Shown: positions 1-13,510 of the stretch, piece after piece
Position numbering within the stretch: position 1 is the first letter of the stretch
How the letters are laid out: every line of letters starts with the position of its first letter
Origin: Bugula neritina
Taxonomy: Eukaryota > Bryozoa > Gymnolaemata > Cheilostomatida > Bugulidae
Direction: 5' to 3'
Assembly (NCBI GenBank): GCA_964035545.1
Contig: OZ037770.1
Coordinates: forward strand, 12,110,963-12,174,962
Length of the DNA: 64,000 nt
Notes under the pieces: generated by a model
What the model was told of the DNA's origin: nothing
Databases searched by the model: none
Seen by the model: the letters and a program-made list of their open reading frames with translations, nothing else
Program-made: the position numbers and the translations under genes

Positions 1-24
1 CAGTCTAACTACTCAGTAACTCAC

Positions 25-3000
25 TCTAACTGTCACTATATTCTCGTGTTGTGTTTTGAGTAGAGTATTAATTTCTCTGAGAGAGGTGATGGGAAATCCT
101 TCTTTCTCCTTCTCCATCTTGAGACGCTTCAACGCCACAATCTCTTCTACAATAAACATACAAATGAGTTAATATTATATACAATAAACATACAAGTGTG
201 CTAATATTATATACAATAAACATACAAGTGTGCTAATATTATATACAATATCATACAAGTATACTAATATTATATACAATAAATATACAAGTATGTTAAT
301 ATTATATACAAAATCATACAAGTGTGCTAATATTATGTAAAATGTCATACAAGTGAGAAACACAAAAGGCTAGGAATAGCCTAAGTTCTTACTCTGTTTG
401 AGATCCTCGGCACGGAACACCACACCGTACGTCCCCTCCTCTATCCTATTCAGATGCCGGAAGTCGTCTACACTCCTGCAGCCCTGCAGAGCCGGGTAGT
501 AGGGAGGGAGTCGAGGGGGTGGAGTGGGCGGGTCCGACATCTCAGGGGTCATGGCCATTTCCACCTCGCTGTTGGAGTCGCCCTCCCCATTAGCTGCCTC
601 TGCAGGAGCCGCTTCTTCAGCTGACTCTTCGGCCTCACTTTCTGACTCAAACTACAAGTATTCCAAGGAGTTAAACTCAGTAATGACCTCAGAATATTGT
701 GAGAAATATCAAATGCTTCTAGTGCAACCTAAATCCGTGGCAAAATAACGGCCTATATTGTATTGCGTAAAACTTTTTATTAAATTGATCGACTTATATT
801 TCGAATGTAGAAGAGCTAAAGTTAATTTGACAAATCTTATCAACAGGGAGATGATTCATCAGATATAGTTTCACTCATATATCAATTTTAATTTTGTTAT
901 AATCTTATTAAACGCCACAGACAGGAATTGTCTACTTATTGATGAGTGACCAAATTATCTTCAAACTTAAAAGTAAAACTTTACTTTGAATATTGCTAAC
1001 ACTATATTTGTTTAGATAAGATCACAATAGCCAATCACAGCACAGCTAACATTGAAACAAGTCTTCACCTTTGATTTGTGACTTCGACGATCTTTCGAAC
1101 GACTTTTGTGACTCGACTTCCTGCGCTTCTTGGAGCGACGCGACTCCTGATCTGATTGGCCAGATGATTCGGCCGACTTCTCCGCCTCTTCCTGCTCCAC
1201 TTCCTGTTCGGACTCCTCTTCCTCTTCGCTTTCCTCGGCACTTCCGGATTCTTCCGACTCCTGCAAGCAGAGACAGTATTACATCACCACATCTCCTCCA
1301 TACAACTAGTATTACATCACCACATCTTCTTCATACAACTAGTATTACATCACCACATCTCCTCCATACAACTAGTATTACATCACCACACCTCCTCCAC
1401 ACAACTAGTATTACATCACCACACCTCCTCCACACAACTAGTATTACATCACCACACCTCCTCCATACAACTAGTATTACATCACCACACCTCCTCCACA
1501 CAACTAGTATTACATGACCACATCTCCTTCATACAACTAGTATTACATCACCACACCTCCTCCACACAACTAGTATTACATGACCACATCTCCTTCATAC
1601 AACTAGTATTACATCACCACACCTCCTCCACACAACTAGTATTACATGACCAGATCTTGTCTTACCGGAAGCTGAATCATCAAATTATTAACAAACAATT
1701 TCTGGTTTTGGCCCGAAGTTAACATTTACATTAAACAAATATTATAATTATCAAGCATGCGACACAGCATTGTGCTGTTGATTATGCTGACACTAACATT
1801 GCTGACTTTTCAGCCATCTAAAGATGTCACTATGTAAACACAGAACTGTCTTTCCTCATATAAGTGCGCTGCTTAATGCTCACTGACTGCATACGAATCA
1901 TACAGTTAACTAGACAGACACATACACAGACACACACAGACAGACACACAGGCAGACAGACACACACACAGACATTACCTCAACTTCCTCTCCCGAAGAG
2001 GATTCACCCCCTTCCTCCACCTCGGCCTCAGATCCACTCTCTTCAGCCTCAGATCCACTCTCCTCCACTTCCTCTCCCGACCCACTTTCCTCCTCCTCGG
2101 ACGGGGATTCTGGTCCCTCTTCACCCCCACTCAGCTCTATGACATCCACCCTCTTACTCCCCGTGTCTCTCTTAGTCTCTGCTGACTTCTTAGAACCTGC
2201 CATGATATACATATCAGTCATGTTAATGTAGTGTGAACGTACATACTCACTCACTCACTCACTCACTCACTCACTCACTCACTCACTCATTCAAGTTTAT
2301 AGTCCCCATCCTTGTGAGAAAGCCCTGTTGGAAAGGTTTTTTGTTAAATTGGGCTAAGGATTTATTCCCATGAGGCACAAGAGCAATTATGACTAGATGT
2401 TCTTCCTAACGTCTTGTGAAAATACTGCTACAGTTAGATGCAGTAACAGTTGTGTTGATGCGTGGATATAGCGATACAGTTTTTATTTCGCATAGTGAGA
2501 CAAAGCAAACAGCTGTGCGAGTGCAACAAGAAAATAAAGCCAATAACAATTTGCTAACTTCTTTACAAAAGAATAAAACTGATTTGATATTTCACATCGA
2601 CAGCCAGACATACTTTCCATGAAACCAAAAACTGATTATAACAAGAAAGTGAAGCTAATAAGAATTTGCTGATTTCTTTACAAAAGAATACCGATTAAAA
2701 CTGAGTTGATAGTTCACAGTAACAGTCAGTCATAACTTATAAAGAAAAACTGAGAAAAATGTTGATACGGCTTGAATTTTGAGGAAAAACATTCACACTA
2801 ACCTGATTTGACAGGGGCATCAGAACGAGGCTGAACTAACGAATCAGAAGCCTTGTTAGAACCTTTGGATCTATTCAGGGGACTTCTACTTCTATGTCGA
2901 GATAAACTGTCATGTCTACTTTCGTCCCGACCTCTGCCACTCGCTTCTAAACAGTATATTCAGATTCTAAATATAGCACATTTCTCTCAACAGCTTAGTG

Positions 3001-3735
3001 TATTAATTATACATATATTCAGAGAAACTTAAGCTCTACATAAACCAATGCAGTACTAATCGGAATATAAAGCAACCTGAATAATAAATAGAACACAACT
3101 CCTTATAGAGAACAAATGAGCAGGTTCTCTACTAACTAGCATTTTCTTTGTATATACAAGTTGAAGTTAGCAGACGACTAGGAACTGTTTTACAAGTAAT
3201 GCAAGTTTTTTAAACCTCAGTAACACTTTTTCAACACTTATGGCAAAACAATTCTGTAAAACTTCAATCAAAATATTGCGACTGGGCATATGTACCAATC
3301 ACACCCTACCAACTGCCACATTACAGCATACATTGTCTACTTTATTATAAAGGTGTGAGATACGCCATCAATCTTACCATCTGCCCCATGTCTCCTTGAA
3401 TCTTTCTCAGCAGGAGAATCGCGTCTACAAGTGTACATTATAGAGATATGACGCGAAGTTATATACTCTATAGAGAATGTCTGATGTACAACCACATAGC
3501 AGTGGAGTCTAATTTCCCACACACACACAGAGATAGCTGGTGTCACTGCCATAAACCTGCAAGCACTTGCAAGCACTTGTTAATAAAACTTGATGGATAT
3601 TAGAGTTACAAGAACTTATAGCCATTAAATTTGGAGCCTTGACAAAATGGGTTTGAATAGAGTAGGCAACTCCCTAGGTATAATTATCTATTCACTCATA
3701 CTTATACTAACAGATATCATTGCTGTAAATCTGTT

Positions 3736-3787
<52 letters not shown>

Positions 3788-6700
3788 CAAACGAATTAAA
3801 CCAACATAGAAACTGTAAGCAGAACTGGAGAGACAAGGGAGACAACTCCTCACACCAACCTCTCCTCCTTGTCCAGATTCCTCTTTTGAGACCTCATCAG
3901 AGTTTCTCGGAGGTCGGCCTTAGATCCAGAGAAATAGTAGTCCGACCTGCTGGGCATCCTGTCTGTCTGTTTGTCCGCTCTGGAGTAGCCGCCAGTGTCA
4001 CGGCCAGCTTGTCGATATCTACAAGTACAACGTGAGATGGGCTACAGCAAAGTAATCTACACTACAGTCGGGGCACCAGGTCATGCCTACTAATAATAGT
4101 ACTACTAGTACTACTACTAGTAGTACTATTGCTAGTGTTATTGCTAGTACTTCTAGTAATAGCAGTAACACTAGCAGCAACACTAGCAGTAGCAGTTGCA
4201 GTAGTAGTAGCAGTATAGCAGAAGTATATACAGTGGTGGTAGTAGTAGTAGTAGCAGTATATATGTATATACAGGAAATATATAATTCACTATAACATCA
4301 TTAAGTAATTCACTGGACCAATCAACAGCTCACAGATGGATACCAAAAAGTATAACTGTGGAGTATAAAATTACCTGTCATCTCGAGGCCGTTCTCTTGA
4401 TACCTGCCTGTCGTCTCTACCCAGCCTATCTTCTCGATATTGAGCTCTGTCATCTCTAGCAGGTGCCCTGTCACTTCTACCAGGAGCCCTGTCATCTCTA
4501 GCAAGTGCCCTGTCATCACGGAATGGCACGCGGTCTTCTTTAGCACGAGATCCTTTGTCTTCTTTAGTATGTCTGTCTTCTTTAGCCACCCGATCACGCT
4601 TTCGCTCTCTCTCTACCCTATCATCAGTTTTATTACTTGTTCGTTCTCGACTTGCATCTACAAGAAATCATACAACACACCATTAATTGACAGGAACAGA
4701 AATGTTTAAGGTCAACACTGTAATTTAAACCAAAATTTGTGAACTAGTATAGAAGGTAGAACAGCAGTCAAAGTACTAAAGACACAACAAACTCAATGAA
4801 AAGGAAACAGAGGTAACCTGGGCATATGATGGTCAAGTCTACCAGGGGAGGTATTTCCACCACTGGAACTGAAAAACCAGCTAAAATATCAATAGAAATG
4901 AATGGAAATGAATCTTAATAGAAAAAATCCAACCAACTACGGTAATGTCTTTTTATAAGCAAAGGGTTTACCAAAATATAAACCAATATACTATTACGAG
5001 CATTTTTAGTTTACACGCATCAATTGAACCCTACTTTTGTTCAATCCTTTGATTTTATAATTTATAGAGAAAGCAAAGAAATATATAATAAGCTTTCATA
5101 GATGTCACTTATACACCAGAAGCTGGAAGGAAAGGCAGTTGAAGAGTTTAAATATTATGAGCAAATTATTTTCATCCTTACATAGTGTAAAGTAATTTCG
5201 AACTAAAGTTAATTGTACCTTTTCTGTGGTCTTTACTCCTCTTATGCTTGTGTTTGTGTGATTTCTCTTTCTTTGTGTGAGTTTGCTGTGGAGGATGGAT
5301 CTGGAGACTATCATCTTCTACTGTATCCATGCGACTACCAAAATCAACTATTATTCAAGTTTCATCACTAAAACTTGTTCTGAGTATTAGTCAATCACTC
5401 AAACTCGTTCTGAGTATTAGTCAATCACTAAAACTTGTTCTGAGTATTAGTCAATCACTCAAACTCGTTCTGAGTATTAGTCAATCACTAAAACTCGTTC
5501 TGAGTATTAGTCAAATACTAACACTCACTGAGAGCAACATTTAAGGAGTGAGACTCACTAATTAATCACTGAGATGCAGCTATTGTCAGTTATTTGCCGA
5601 CAGTAAACAAATATTAGTATAACTTAGTAGGCACCGCACTTATTATAAGCTTATATTCTGGGTATTAAAAACAGTAAAACAGGAAATGATAAACTTTACC
5701 TTACACCAATCGTTATAGTTGCAGCATGTATAAGATAACAATAGCTATAATATTGTCTGTGATTCATATTACTATGATCATCAAATGTAAATAATAACTT
5801 GCTATTAGTACATCATAAAAGATTTCTTACAATGGCAAGTGCAAGAACTAGATAGGGGCTATTCCGTGTCAACTCAACAAATGGCCCACACCCCTGCGTC
5901 TCAGATTTTGTTCATATTTACACCAAATGTACCTACGCATGTCCTGACTACTATTTTTGAATATTTCTGGCCTGACAAAAAAACTTTTTGAGAAATAATT
6001 ACTTTTGTGAACAAAAGTAAATATGAACAAAATTTGAGATGCAAGGGTGTGGGACTTTCTGAAATTTGGTTGATTTGACACAGAATCACCCATATGCAGA
6101 ATTCAAGAATATTATGTTTTAACATATATGCCAGCAATAATTATAAACTAAAAATAAAATAAACGTATATATTTTTATTTTCATTTTAAATTTATATAAA
6201 TATTATTATATGCAATAGTCATATAAATATGAATAAAATGATCACACAGTTTCACGAACAATAGCCTATGATTATGATTATCAACATTTCAAGTTTAAAA
6301 CTGGCTTTCACTACTACTCTTAGTCACTATATTTACGTCTACTATCACTATGATTTAATGATCAAATCCAATAATTCTATTAGACTTAGTATTTGGGGGT
6401 AAATTGTAATCCAAATTAATAACAATTACAAAGTGAATATAAGCCAAGGCTATTACTATTAGACTTAGTATTACTCGTTTACTGTTACAGCAAGTAAAGC
6501 AAAGCACTAACAGCAACACTAACACTACAAGCAGCATTAGCTGTAAGTCAATTACTCGAAGTTAAAGTGAAAGCCAAAATGAAAATGTGAGCGACATGGA
6601 CACGTTCCAGTACTGAGTACTCGATCTCGTAGACTTAGAGTTACTGTTAGTGGTGCTGAGTGTGACTTAGTCACAAATTTGTACATTAATACTAATAGTC

Positions 6701-6856
6701 ATGCTCTAAGTAACTTACTACCGACCCTAGACTACTTTGAGTGACTTTTTCACCATTTAATTTTAATACTTACAGAAGTTCGTGTGGTGGTTCAGCTTGG
6801 TCAGAAGTGTGTGGACTAGGAGGAAGTTCACCAGCTTCGGTGGGACTTTTTGACAT
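25..6856 (-). CDS. CDK11: Cyclin-dependent kinase 11 (PITSLRE), N-terminal part, truncated by window edge
   Basis: Nuclear Ser/Thr kinase that with cyclin L acts in transcription and pre-mRNA splicing (family knowledge). Coding exons in order of translation: 6856-6774, 5334-5219, 4868-4818, 4657-4375, 4018-3860, 3424-3378, 2946-2803, 2196-1979, 1260-1069, 651-393, 146-25; all junctions are GT/AG and phases agree, giving about 558 residues. Seen: start [26 protein letters not shown], as in vertebrate CDK11; a long Arg/Asp/Ser-rich region; an acidic Glu/Ser stretch; then [20 protein letters not shown], glycine loop GTYG (about 504-507), catalytic Lys in VALK (about 524) and the diagnostic PITSLRE (about 536-542). 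The rest of the kinase domain lies left of position 1. The start is the first ATG after a likely acceptor; vertebrate residues before GEL are not found here, so an upstream start is possible. Introns hold several minisatellites close to splice sites. Confidence 0.93.
151..355. repeat. About 32-bp minisatellite beside a CDK11 splice acceptor
   Basis: Five to six imperfect copies of a unit of about 32 bp containing acaataaacatacaagtgtg. On the minus strand the acceptor of exon 146-25 (tatgtttattgtag) is itself the edge of the array, so the pyrimidine tract is made of repeat sequence. Confidence 0.85.
1275..1651. repeat. 33-bp minisatellite in CDK11 intron
   Basis: About eleven copies of a 33-bp unit built on acatcaccacayctcctcca plus acaactagtatt. 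It starts about 12 bp beyond the acceptor of exon 1260-1069. Because 33 is a multiple of three it makes a spurious plus-strand open frame with an 11-residue repeat, which I do not regard as a gene. Confidence 0.93.
1910..1975. repeat. CAGACA/CACACA low-complexity tract at a CDK11 donor
   Basis: Imperfect acagacacacacagacag tract that ends directly against the GT donor of exon 2196-1979. Confidence 0.8.
2245..2289. repeat. (CTCA)n microsatellite
   Basis: About eleven uninterrupted copies of ctca in the CDK11 intron upstream of exon 2196-1979. Confidence 0.95.
2291..2416 (-). mobile_element. SINE family 1, partial copy lacking the tRNA-like head
   Basis: Shares the family core (aggcacaagagcaattatga, ggctaaggatttattc) and the hairpin-like end around aagcccTGTTGGAAAGG with copies near 17.2, 23.9, 42.9, 43.5 and 54.1 kb. 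It stops in the core, without the tRNA-related part. Confidence 0.75.
3738..3786. repeat. (TA)n microsatellite
   Basis: Uninterrupted TA repeat of about 24 units in a CDK11 intron. Confidence 0.97.
4083..4265. repeat. Degenerate trinucleotide (CTA/TAG/CAG) tract
   Basis: Continuous trinucleotide-derived sequence (tactactagtag, agtagtagtagcag) in the CDK11 intron upstream of exon 4018-3860. The plus-strand open frame in it (Ser/Thr/Val runs) is a repeat product. Confidence 0.9.
4818..4868 (-). other. CDK11 51-nt candidate cassette exon
   Basis: Flanked by a clear tttttcag acceptor and a CCCAG|GT donor. It is 51 nt long and both borders are in the same phase, so including or skipping it keeps frame between exons 5334-5219 and 4657-4375. 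It would add about 17 mostly hydrophobic residues (around [13 protein letters not shown]) to a region otherwise full of Lys, Arg and Asp, which is odd for CDK11. It could be a regulated cassette or a false exon. Confidence 0.5.
5363..5520. repeat. 30-bp minisatellite in CDK11 intron
   Basis: About five copies of a 30-bp unit, gttctgagtattagtcaatc plus actmaaactyg, beginning about 30 bp beyond the acceptor of exon 5334-5219. It gives a spurious plus-strand frame with a 10-residue repeat. Confidence 0.93.
5855..6091. mobile_element. Fold-back MITE with long terminal inverted repeats
   Basis: The left arm (ggggctattccgtgtcaact ... ttttgttcatatttac) and right arm (gtaaatatgaacaaaa ... tttgacacagaatcaccc) are inverted copies of roughly 70 bp separated by a short AT-rich centre. 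The element sits inside CDK11 intron 1 and has no coding capacity. The superfamily is not assigned. Confidence 0.75.
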
Positions 6857-9800
6857 ATCACTAAAGTAAGCTATCCCACAGTAAGAGTAAAAAATAAACT
6901 AACACTACAACGACTGACTTCAACTTTAAAGCTAAATAGATTATGATTGAATAGTTATACACTTATAGTCACTCTCAGTTAATATTTAAAATAAGACTCA
7001 CGGACAGTCTCTGTAACGTAAATAATAAGTCTCTTTGTAAAAAGCCCTTGACCGTAGACATTTAGTAAAAGAATCCTACTCACATCAGAAATATATTGGG
7101 GGACCCCCCTAATCATGTATTGCACCTTCGCGGTACTATATTGGTTTTTCGCTTACTGCAGTTTTTGGTGAGAAGATAACTCCACTACATTGTCATTAGC
7201 TTGCAAAAAAGAGAATATAATTCTCTAATAAAATGCCATTGTTAACCTAAAAATAGCAATTACTTGTTTGATGTTTTTTATGGCTTTATGGATGTTTGGA
7301 TGAGTATAAGCGAATTATTTCATTATATTTTGTTTCAAGGCATATTGATTTTGAACTTTAAAACGCAGCTGCAAATAAATTCCATACATTTAAATTGGTA
7401 TTCAAATTAAAATGCTCTACACAATTCAGCTAGGCGCATCTAAATTTTAAGCCAATTTTACATAAAATAGAAATTGCCTTCTATTTACGCTTATTATTTT
7501 AACAATGCTATAAAGCAATATTAAATAAATTGCATTATATCTAGTTACATCTACAGAGAGAGATGCCATGGAGTTGTGATAATATGATCAATATAATCAA
7601 CAACTTATTTCCAAAATGTGAACACCACAAACTGTTGCAATTTTTCGAAATTAATAAATATTTCCATGATTGCCACTTGATCAGTAAGCAATGTAAGTTA
7701 CTTAGTAATACTATGCTATGCACACAATGCAGTCTGATTCAAAGGCTGTTGACTTCACTTATATTTTTATTCAAGTACACAGTTACTAAAGCTGAGTCGA
7801 TGCACTTGGAAGTTTATTGATACACAAAAAGTAATTTTCAATAAAAAGGTACTGTACCATTTCAAAAATATTTTATGTAGAATGTCTTTAATACTCTGCA
7901 GCACTTTCTAAATAATTTCATAAGTAGCCATGCATAGGGATGTTGAAGATGCAGACTGCAAGTAATTATGAATAAATTATCAGGGAGCGACTAATTAAAA
8001 TGGCAAAAGTATTGCATAATTTAGTCTAGAAAATTGATCATGAAGTAAAATTAACATGTTATATGCAAAATTTAACATGTTATGCAAATTTTAAAAATGA
8101 TTTATTTGACATAAAGCACAAATTTTACACGTTCAAAAATCAACGTGGCAAAAATTATTGGTTTTAACAGTTTACTCATTTAAACTGTATGAAAGCTGTT
8201 GTACTACTATAACTGCATACCATACTAGCTGAATGTATATTTCTGTTATCACTTATAGTCATTGTCAAAATTTACCTCTGCAAAACTATTTTTATGCTGC
8301 AGGTGCAGGTCATGTGTTATACAGGCTGTTTTGCTCAGTCAAACTTATGAAATCATACATCTGGGTTGGCATGTCTAGATATAGTTACATTACTTCAAGG
8401 TCAAAATATGTTTTTCATTTTTGAACCATCAAAATTCCTTACAAATGATAATAGCGTTTAAAAATAGCATAAATAGTTTTTTATTATAATCAATGGTTTG
8501 TTAGTCATTCAGAGTGAAGGGTGGCCCTGTAATAAATAATGTGAAGATGACTGTTTTAATTAATTAGCCAGTCATAATAATTTTTGCTGTAAAAAACAAG
8601 GTACCACAGTAAATGTTTTTAACCATCTCGTGAATTTATCTCAATGGCTTTTGACCGAATCATGAAATTTCTCTTGCCAGCCATCCTGGGTGTGGGGCTT
8701 CTTAACTCACAGACGTAATTATTTATGCATTTTGAGACACATAATATAGTTACCATCAAACTGTGCGACCACCAACAGGGTATTTGAGTAACAATTGGTT
8801 TGGCTTTGCTGGCTATGCTTTTGGCACGATAGTTACAGTATGCAAGCAGTTGGTTATGATAAAACAAAAACAACAAAAGTAAATTTAGCAAATAGAATAC
8901 ACAGATTTTTATTTTCTGGTAACCAATCTTGCTGTTTTTATTTAAAAAACAAAGGGCCTTGTTACATCAGTTATTATTTGAGTTGTTTCTACATAAATTT
9001 CTATCACCAGTTATAAGATTGGTGTCTTGCACAAATAAAGGATTTGTTTTTCCTTGTGGTTAAGAAACTCTGAAAGGTCATGAATTCCCTTGCAATAAGT
9101 TGAAGCCAAGCTTTACAGTTTAAACTGTGAAAGCAATGGAAACATAAATGCCTGAAGTAGCTTTTTCTAATGCCTACAAGCCAAATAACTAAAGTATATA
9201 GATGTGGGAAATGACAAGCTAGTTTAAACCTCTTTGCAGCGGCTACTGGTATTAATTGATACAGTTTCAATTTATCGGTACAGTCTTATACCACTATGGA
9301 AATCAAATGTCAGTTATTATTGCTGTTATGTCAATGCCAGTTGGAATTAACCTAAAATCTGCCTGTCGAGCATTTCGAATCATAAAATCAAAATATTCAA
9401 AATGTTATTTGTATTTCTACAAATAATGGCTACAAATGCATGTCCTTTTCAAAAGGAAATCTGAAGAATGGCAATTAAACAAGACAATAAATATAAATGC
9501 TCAATTGACCATATTGGAACTATTTTATTTTTAACCAAGCTGATATAGTGTCTAAACTGACTTAGTCTTTGTTAACATCTTGAATGGTAAAGGTTTTAGA
9601 CAGGCTAGGCTGTGTCCCTCACCATGTTCTGAGGCTAATCTAAAGTGGCACGTGATTGACCAAATGCTCTTCCCGACATCACCATAATGTTTGACACACT
9701 GAGCCAGTGCCCTAACCTAACCCTCATGTAAAACATAATATTATGGACATTGCTAGCCTACCCTCATATCATACTGAGTACTGAGTATGCATATTTTAGA

Positions 9801-12800
9801 GTTGTTAAACTTTATTATTATTACATAAAGTAAACTTTGTATTGTAAGCACTGGGTTTGTGGTAAGGATTCTAAAACTGCTTTGTGGTTAATTTTTAGTG
9901 CAATTGTTTCTTGTTTAAACAACAAGATACTGTGGAATTAATTCCTTTCCCTATGAGAATATGAAAATAACTGTATACTACTTCATTGCAAATATTACTC
10001 TGTGTAGTAGATTGCATCTAGCAAAATGATGCAGCAGCTAAATAAAGGATGTAATTACGTGTAACTGCTTTTAAATAGTAGATTATATGCTTTCTTGTTA
10101 TATTGTATTACGAAATTGGTCAACATATAAACAATACAAATACTATCCATAATCTGGCCAAAGATTATACATAATCATGCCAAAGACTATATACAGTAAA
10201 AGCAAAGCAAATACTATATATATGACCAGAAACTTGTTAATGATGTCAACACACCTGTTCTAGGCTGCTGACTACATAGCATTGAGGTATCCAGGGAAAT
10301 TTTAATAGCATAAGTTCTTAAATTTTTTTAATAAGATTTGGTTTGAAGCAAGAGTTGAAACTCTCACAAAAACATAGCTCTGCCACGACTAATAAAAAAT
10401 TATTATTCATTCATTTGAATGTGATAACACAGAATCAACCATGTACAACAACAAAATAACAATCATTCATTATGATACTGAAAAACTGCCTTTATTAGTG
10501 GGTAGATAACTCTTAAAGCTAACCTTGACAGTAGAGCTTAATGATGGCTGCTTCAAGCTATTATATTTACCTCTTTTTAAATTCAAATAACTTAATAGCA
10601 TCATTTATATAGGATATACAAGGTAAACCCAACTTCTTCCTAAATAATCCTGGTGACCTTCAACTTTTTTTAGCAAAGTGGAAGATGCGGGGAAAGTTGC
10701 TGTTTTTCATATCAACATACAGGCTCCAATATTGTGTTATATTTTAACCTATACTATGTGCATATAAAGTAGCCTAGATTTATCTGAAGAGTTTAGTTAC
10801 CATCGCATAATTTATCACCTCTCTTGACTGCATATTAGTAGGCTAGAAATTAGGCTACAAGCTAGCCATTAAAATCGATATTATATATTTTACAAGAAAT
10901 ACAGTTTATGCATCAGCTGAATATATAGAGAGCTTTGGCTAGTCAAAGTACAAATGTTGTTAGTCAATTTATAGACAAGGTCGGACAAATCCTTTACATG
11001 AAAGTATTTTTAGTATCCACTGCTTACGTCTGTATTTATCAGCTTTAGTTTTGGGCGTGTGTTAACCTTTAGCAAGTTGTTTGAGCTTTGATCACTAATT
11101 ATCACTCTGCATATTATATTTCAGGGAATAGGTGTGATAAGGTATATACAACTTTGTAAACACAACATTAAGGGGCAATCAGTTGGGTACATAAAATATT
11201 ATTCTGTTGCATGATAGTATTGACTATCTCTTATAGTATTATTAGCAATTTAGCTTTTTATTTTCTTTATAAAAATTGGTTTAGTGTGCAGGGTAAAATT
11301 TAGCAAAAGTACATAACTTCTTTTGCTAAATTTCTGCTCCAAAGCAAAGGTATTTTTTGCATAAAGGATCTAGTTAGCAGAACTAAATTTTAATGAAGAC
11401 ATTTTTATTTATAGCTTCACATAAAACATTTGCTAATGTGTATAGGTTACCAAATTGACAGGTTCAGCTCATAATATGATGTCTCCGTTACAAACTTCGT
11501 AAAGTAATGCTAATGGCTTAGCTTTTACAATATTGCTGTTTAGTTTAGTAAAATTCTATCTCTGCTATATTTTATATTATTTGCTGTACGTAAGGCTAGT
11601 AGCATCCATTATGTAGTAAACTAATTATATATTTTTACATATATTTTTATGCAGTTAACTATTTATATACTGTAAAATAATATCATAACACAGCTTGAGC
11701 AAACAGGTGTTAATGCAGGGTAATGGCTTTTCACCATACACTATATATATTTTTACCTGTCAAACCACTGCACCACAGTTACTCTATTTGCAATACTATA
11801 CCATAGAAATATCATTCAGAAATATTGACATATATATGTGAGATTATAAACTTGTTCAAAGTTTCAATAACTGCATTTAATTATCTAACCTAATTATTCA
11901 ATCTAGCTGTCACAGGAAAGAATAAATAATTGTTTTCACTATCAACTTTATCCATTTCGGAAAAAACACATTTTCATTAATAAATTCGCATAACACTTAC
12001 TTTGTATATCATTATGCATTACATAAATAATTTCCTTAAAGCTAGGGACTTGCAGTCATGTTAGTTGTAATCATATGAAATGTGTTGTGTCATCATTCGT
12101 AACAGTCATGTTGACCGCAAAGGTACAGGAACGGGAGCAAAGTTCTGTTGAAGATAAATTTGTTTTGGAGTTGAACTTTAGCTCACCCATTATTCTTAAC
12201 CTTAAACCTGCAGCGAGATAGTTTTGAATTCTTGTAAAGCCCAACTTTAGGAAAGGCCATAAGGCTACAAAAATCTACAAGTTTTCAACAATACTAAATC
12301 AGCTATAAGTATCTTTTTGATGCTATGTTTTCACCTACTGCTGATTATTGTTTTGTCTAAACGCTACAATATATTTTGCCTATAATTTGAGCATTATGCA
12401 AAAGTGAATATTATAGAAAAGAAAGGTGATGAGCCATAGATGGTAGAGTAATATCATTTGATTTTCAAACTCAAGTGAGCAAAGTCAATTTGGTAACCAA
12501 GTGAGTAAAAGATTTTAACAGCTCCAAAGACTTGGTATAATAAATGGTTTTTGCAGTCAAATGGTTTTTTGTCAATGGTAAAATATGAATAATTAATACT
12601 GTAGATTGATGCATTATCTGATAATATATTATTTCATTGCAATTTCAATTTCCAAATGATGTTAAATTAAATCAAATTAGTAGGTATCGTTATGCACAGC
12701 ATGTTGATATATATAAGAGATGCAAATAACAGGTTTTATTTTTTATATTAAATTTATGGCGGTTATATTTTAGTAAGTATAGAGAGTTGAAAGTCACAAA

Positions 12801-13258
12801 TGAATGCACATACTCCTTCCAAATGCATGGCTTTAATTTGATGTGATTAGCTCATAATACTAACAAATATCAATGGACAATAACTATAATATTACTCAAA
12901 GCATATAGATGTATGTTATTAGATAATTATACAAAATAGAAACCCCAGTATATCAAAAATATGGTTTTCCTCGCATTAAATACAAATGTATCGACCCCAA
13001 ATAATCGCACAAAAAGAATTTATATATTTATAGAGTTGTGTTTGTAACTCTAATAAACCTTCTACTTATATTAGGGAGTTACTATATAAGACATATTTTA
13101 GAGTGAACCACAAAATATTGAAATAGTTTGTGCATTAAAGAAATAAATTTGAAATAAACTCAACATTTTCATTTAATTTGGAGATTCCAAAAAGTAACAG
13201 TTTGCAGTCAATCCACTGCAGATTGTCATATGACAGCATGCATGCAATTAGAAATTTT
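6857..13258. other. Intergenic region between CDK11 and the insulin-like gene
   Basis: About 6.4 kb of AT-rich DNA. Only short open frames of biased composition are present, with no family motif and no consistent exon chain. The CDK11 promoter and 5' UTR must lie at its left side, but I see no convincing TATA or initiator element. No tRNA or rRNA gene is seen. Confidence 0.6.
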
Positions 13259-13264
13259 TTTATT
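13259..13264 (-). terminator. Candidate polyadenylation signal of the insulin-like gene
   Basis: AATAAA on the minus strand about 245 bp downstream of the TAA stop at 13511-13513. Confidence 0.4.
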
Positions 13265-13510
13265 ATAAATATTTGAATAGTAAAACTATATGATTGACAA
13301 GTTTTGATATTTTATTTTGTTTTAAACAAAGAACCAGAAGTAAAAATTGAATCACACGATTCTCGCATGAGGCACTAAAAGAGTTATTTTTAAATAAATT
13401 ACACATAAAAGTATGTAGGTTTGGTGCAAAGGTGTGACAGGAAGCAGCGTTTAAAAACCAGCAAGTGTAAATAAACAAGACATTGGACAGAATAATAATA
13501 GTTATTATAA

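Noticed and set aside
1071-1517. Plus-strand open frame with an 11-residue repeat
   Set aside because: It is the translation of the 33-bp CDK11 intron minisatellite plus antisense of a CDK11 exon; no independent coding evidence.
1275-1651. CRISPR-like array of regular repeats
   Set aside because: Units are contiguous without unique spacers and lie in a eukaryotic intron.
5329-5544. Plus-strand frame with a 10-residue repeat
   Set aside because: Product of the 30-bp minisatellite.
7563-7820. Possible 85-residue protein (Cys/His-containing)
   Set aside because: Chance-like composition rich in Leu, Ile, Asn and Lys; no domain, no splice partners, no poly(A) context.
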